A DNA stretch of 18,987 nucleotides from an uncultured Spartobacteria bacterium. GTDB taxonomy: Bacteria > Verrucomicrobiota > Verrucomicrobiia > Chthoniobacterales > JAATET01. Shown here in pieces: positions 18,409 to 18,987 of the stretch. The notes under the pieces were generated by a model. That model saw only the letters and a list, made by a program, of their open reading frames with translations, was not told the origin of the DNA and did no database searches. Made by a program: the position numbers and the translations under genes. Position 1 is the first letter of the stretch. Each line of letters begins with the position of its first letter. The stretch spans positions 1-18,987 of the forward strand of contig CALGTD010000206.1 of assembly GCA_937901895.1 (NCBI GenBank), read 5' to 3'.

Positions 18409-18436
18409 TTGACAGTCCTAGGGGCAGGACTACGTT
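18409..18436 (+). promoter_or_regulatory. sigma70-like promoter for bactofilin
   Basis: TTGACA (18409-18414) is a perfect -35, with TACGTT (18431-18436) 16 bp downstream as a weaker -10. It begins seven bases after the flavoprotein stop codon and predicts a short leader before the ATG at 18449, where no Shine-Dalgarno is visible. Confidence 0.5.
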
Positions 18437-18448
18437 GCGCGAACGCAC

Positions 18449-18895
18449 ATGAACCTCAACAATTTGACCTCCAGTCTTATGCCCGAGCCCACTCCCGGCG
18501 GCGCCGCCAAGAACGTCCTTGCCAACGACGTGACTGTCGAAGGCACCATCAAATTTGGAAATGAGCTGATTTTCGACGGAAAGATCGAGGGCGAAATCAT
18601 CTCCGATGGCGTGCTCGTCATCGGCAAAAACGCGGAAGTCCGCGGCGAAGTAAAGACGAAGGCCGTCACTGTTCACGGCACCGTTTTCGGAAATATCACC
18701 GTCACCGAGAAGGCCGAGCTCAAGTCCAGCTCGCAGCTCACCGGCGACCTGAAGGCCACCCGCATCATCATCGAGGAAGGTGCCACCTTCATCGGCAAGT
18801 CCGAGGTCACGCCGAACAAGTCCGCGATCAAGCCCGACTCCCGTCCCTCGACGCCCCCCCCTTCGGAACCCCGCAAGCAGCCCGTCGCAGCCTAA
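18449..18895 (+). CDS. bactofilin (polymer-forming cytoskeletal protein)
   Basis: Bactofilins form nucleotide-free filaments, usually at the inner membrane, that organise cell shape, stalks or wall-synthesis sites. This 148-residue protein is the usual size. A disordered N terminus (1-22, with PEPTPGG) leads into the DUF583 beta-helix core (about 25-120), seen as short repeating strands: VTVEGTIKFG, LIFDGKIEGEIISDG, LVIGKNAEVRGEVKT, VTVHGTVFGNI, AELKSSSQLTGDL, IIIEEGATFIG. A Pro-rich tail with SRPSTPPPSEPRKQP ends it, typical of the family. It has its own likely promoter just upstream. A zinc-ribbon ORF starts 18 bp after its stop codon, so the two are probably co-transcribed. No MreB or other wall genes lie within the window. 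Confidence 0.92.
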   Translation: MNLNNLTSSLMPEPTPGGAAKNVLANDVTVEGTIKFGNELIFDGKIEGEIISDGVLVIGKNAEVRGEVKTKAVTVHGTVFGNITVTEKAELKSSSQLTGDLKATRIIIEEGATFIGKSEVTPNKSAIKPDSRPSTPPPSEPRKQPVAA

Positions 18896-18913
18896 GCCGA
18901 CGGCGCCCGCCCG

Positions 18914-18987
18914 ATGCCCGGCGGCCCGAAAAAAGTCCCGACAAGTTGTCCGCACTGCGGCCATGTGCAGCTTGAGCCGAAGGGCTT
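18914..18987 (+). CDS. zinc-ribbon protein, 5' end only (cut by window edge)
   Basis: Only the first 24 residues are present, MPGGPKKVPTSCPHCGHVQL and a few more. CPHCG is half of a zinc-binding ribbon. The ATG lies 18 bp after the bactofilin stop codon on the same strand, so it is likely in the same operon. In related genomes I recall a second bactofilin-type protein with an N-terminal zinc ribbon next to the first, which would fit; the rest of the gene would be needed to confirm it. The start has no strong Shine-Dalgarno. Confidence 0.6.
   Translation, partial: MPGGPKKVPTSCPHCGHVQLEPKG

Overview
The window is a GC-rich bacterial chromosomal segment. Its content suggests Verrucomicrobiota or a close PVC-group relative. 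The pointers are two proteins with PEP-CTERM sorting tails, a GyrA whose quinolone-region sequence (HPHGDQAIYP) is of a type I associate with Verrucomicrobia and Planctomycetes, a bactofilin followed by a zinc-ribbon ORF, and weak or absent Shine-Dalgarno sequences before most genes. The phylum is an inference from these features; there is no rRNA or tRNA to settle it.

Layout. Positions 1-84 carry a perfectly phased 21-bp tandem repeat that reads as a heptapeptide repeat ending in a stop. A helical hypothetical protein follows (420-1121) with a strong terminator. Next come a short C5-cytosine DNA methyltransferase (+) and a convergent HNH endonuclease (-), a likely restriction-modification pair separated only by a double-hairpin repeat. 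A small PEP-CTERM protein (-) lies upstream of the nuclease gene. The centre is gyrB then gyrA, both on the minus strand. The gyrB-gyrA gap is filled wall to wall by a 411-bp cassette: a GxxExxY (PD-(D/E)XK-type) ORF whose first and last codons lie inside 30-31 bp terminal inverted repeats.

Divergent from gyrB is a two-gene unit joined by an ATGA overlap: an exported GH26-like protein that seems to lack the catalytic acids, and an STT3/PglB-like polytopic membrane protein (GT-C fold) whose WWDYG motif is altered. A GH1 lipoprotein glycosidase (-) follows, then a divergent exported protein (+), a convergent 623-residue FG-GAP beta-propeller PEP-CTERM protein (-), a dihydrolipoamide-dehydrogenase-like flavoprotein (+), a bactofilin (+) and a zinc-ribbon ORF cut by the window edge.

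How the genes fit together. Gyrase supplies DNA supercoiling. The methyltransferase and nuclease could form a small restriction-modification unit. Many of the remaining products are exported or envelope-associated (two PEP-CTERM proteins, a GH1 lipoprotein, a GH26-like protein, an STT3-like enzyme, bactofilin), but there is no exosortase or polysaccharide operon here to tie them into one pathway. The least explained element is the inverted-repeat cassette between gyrB and gyrA.
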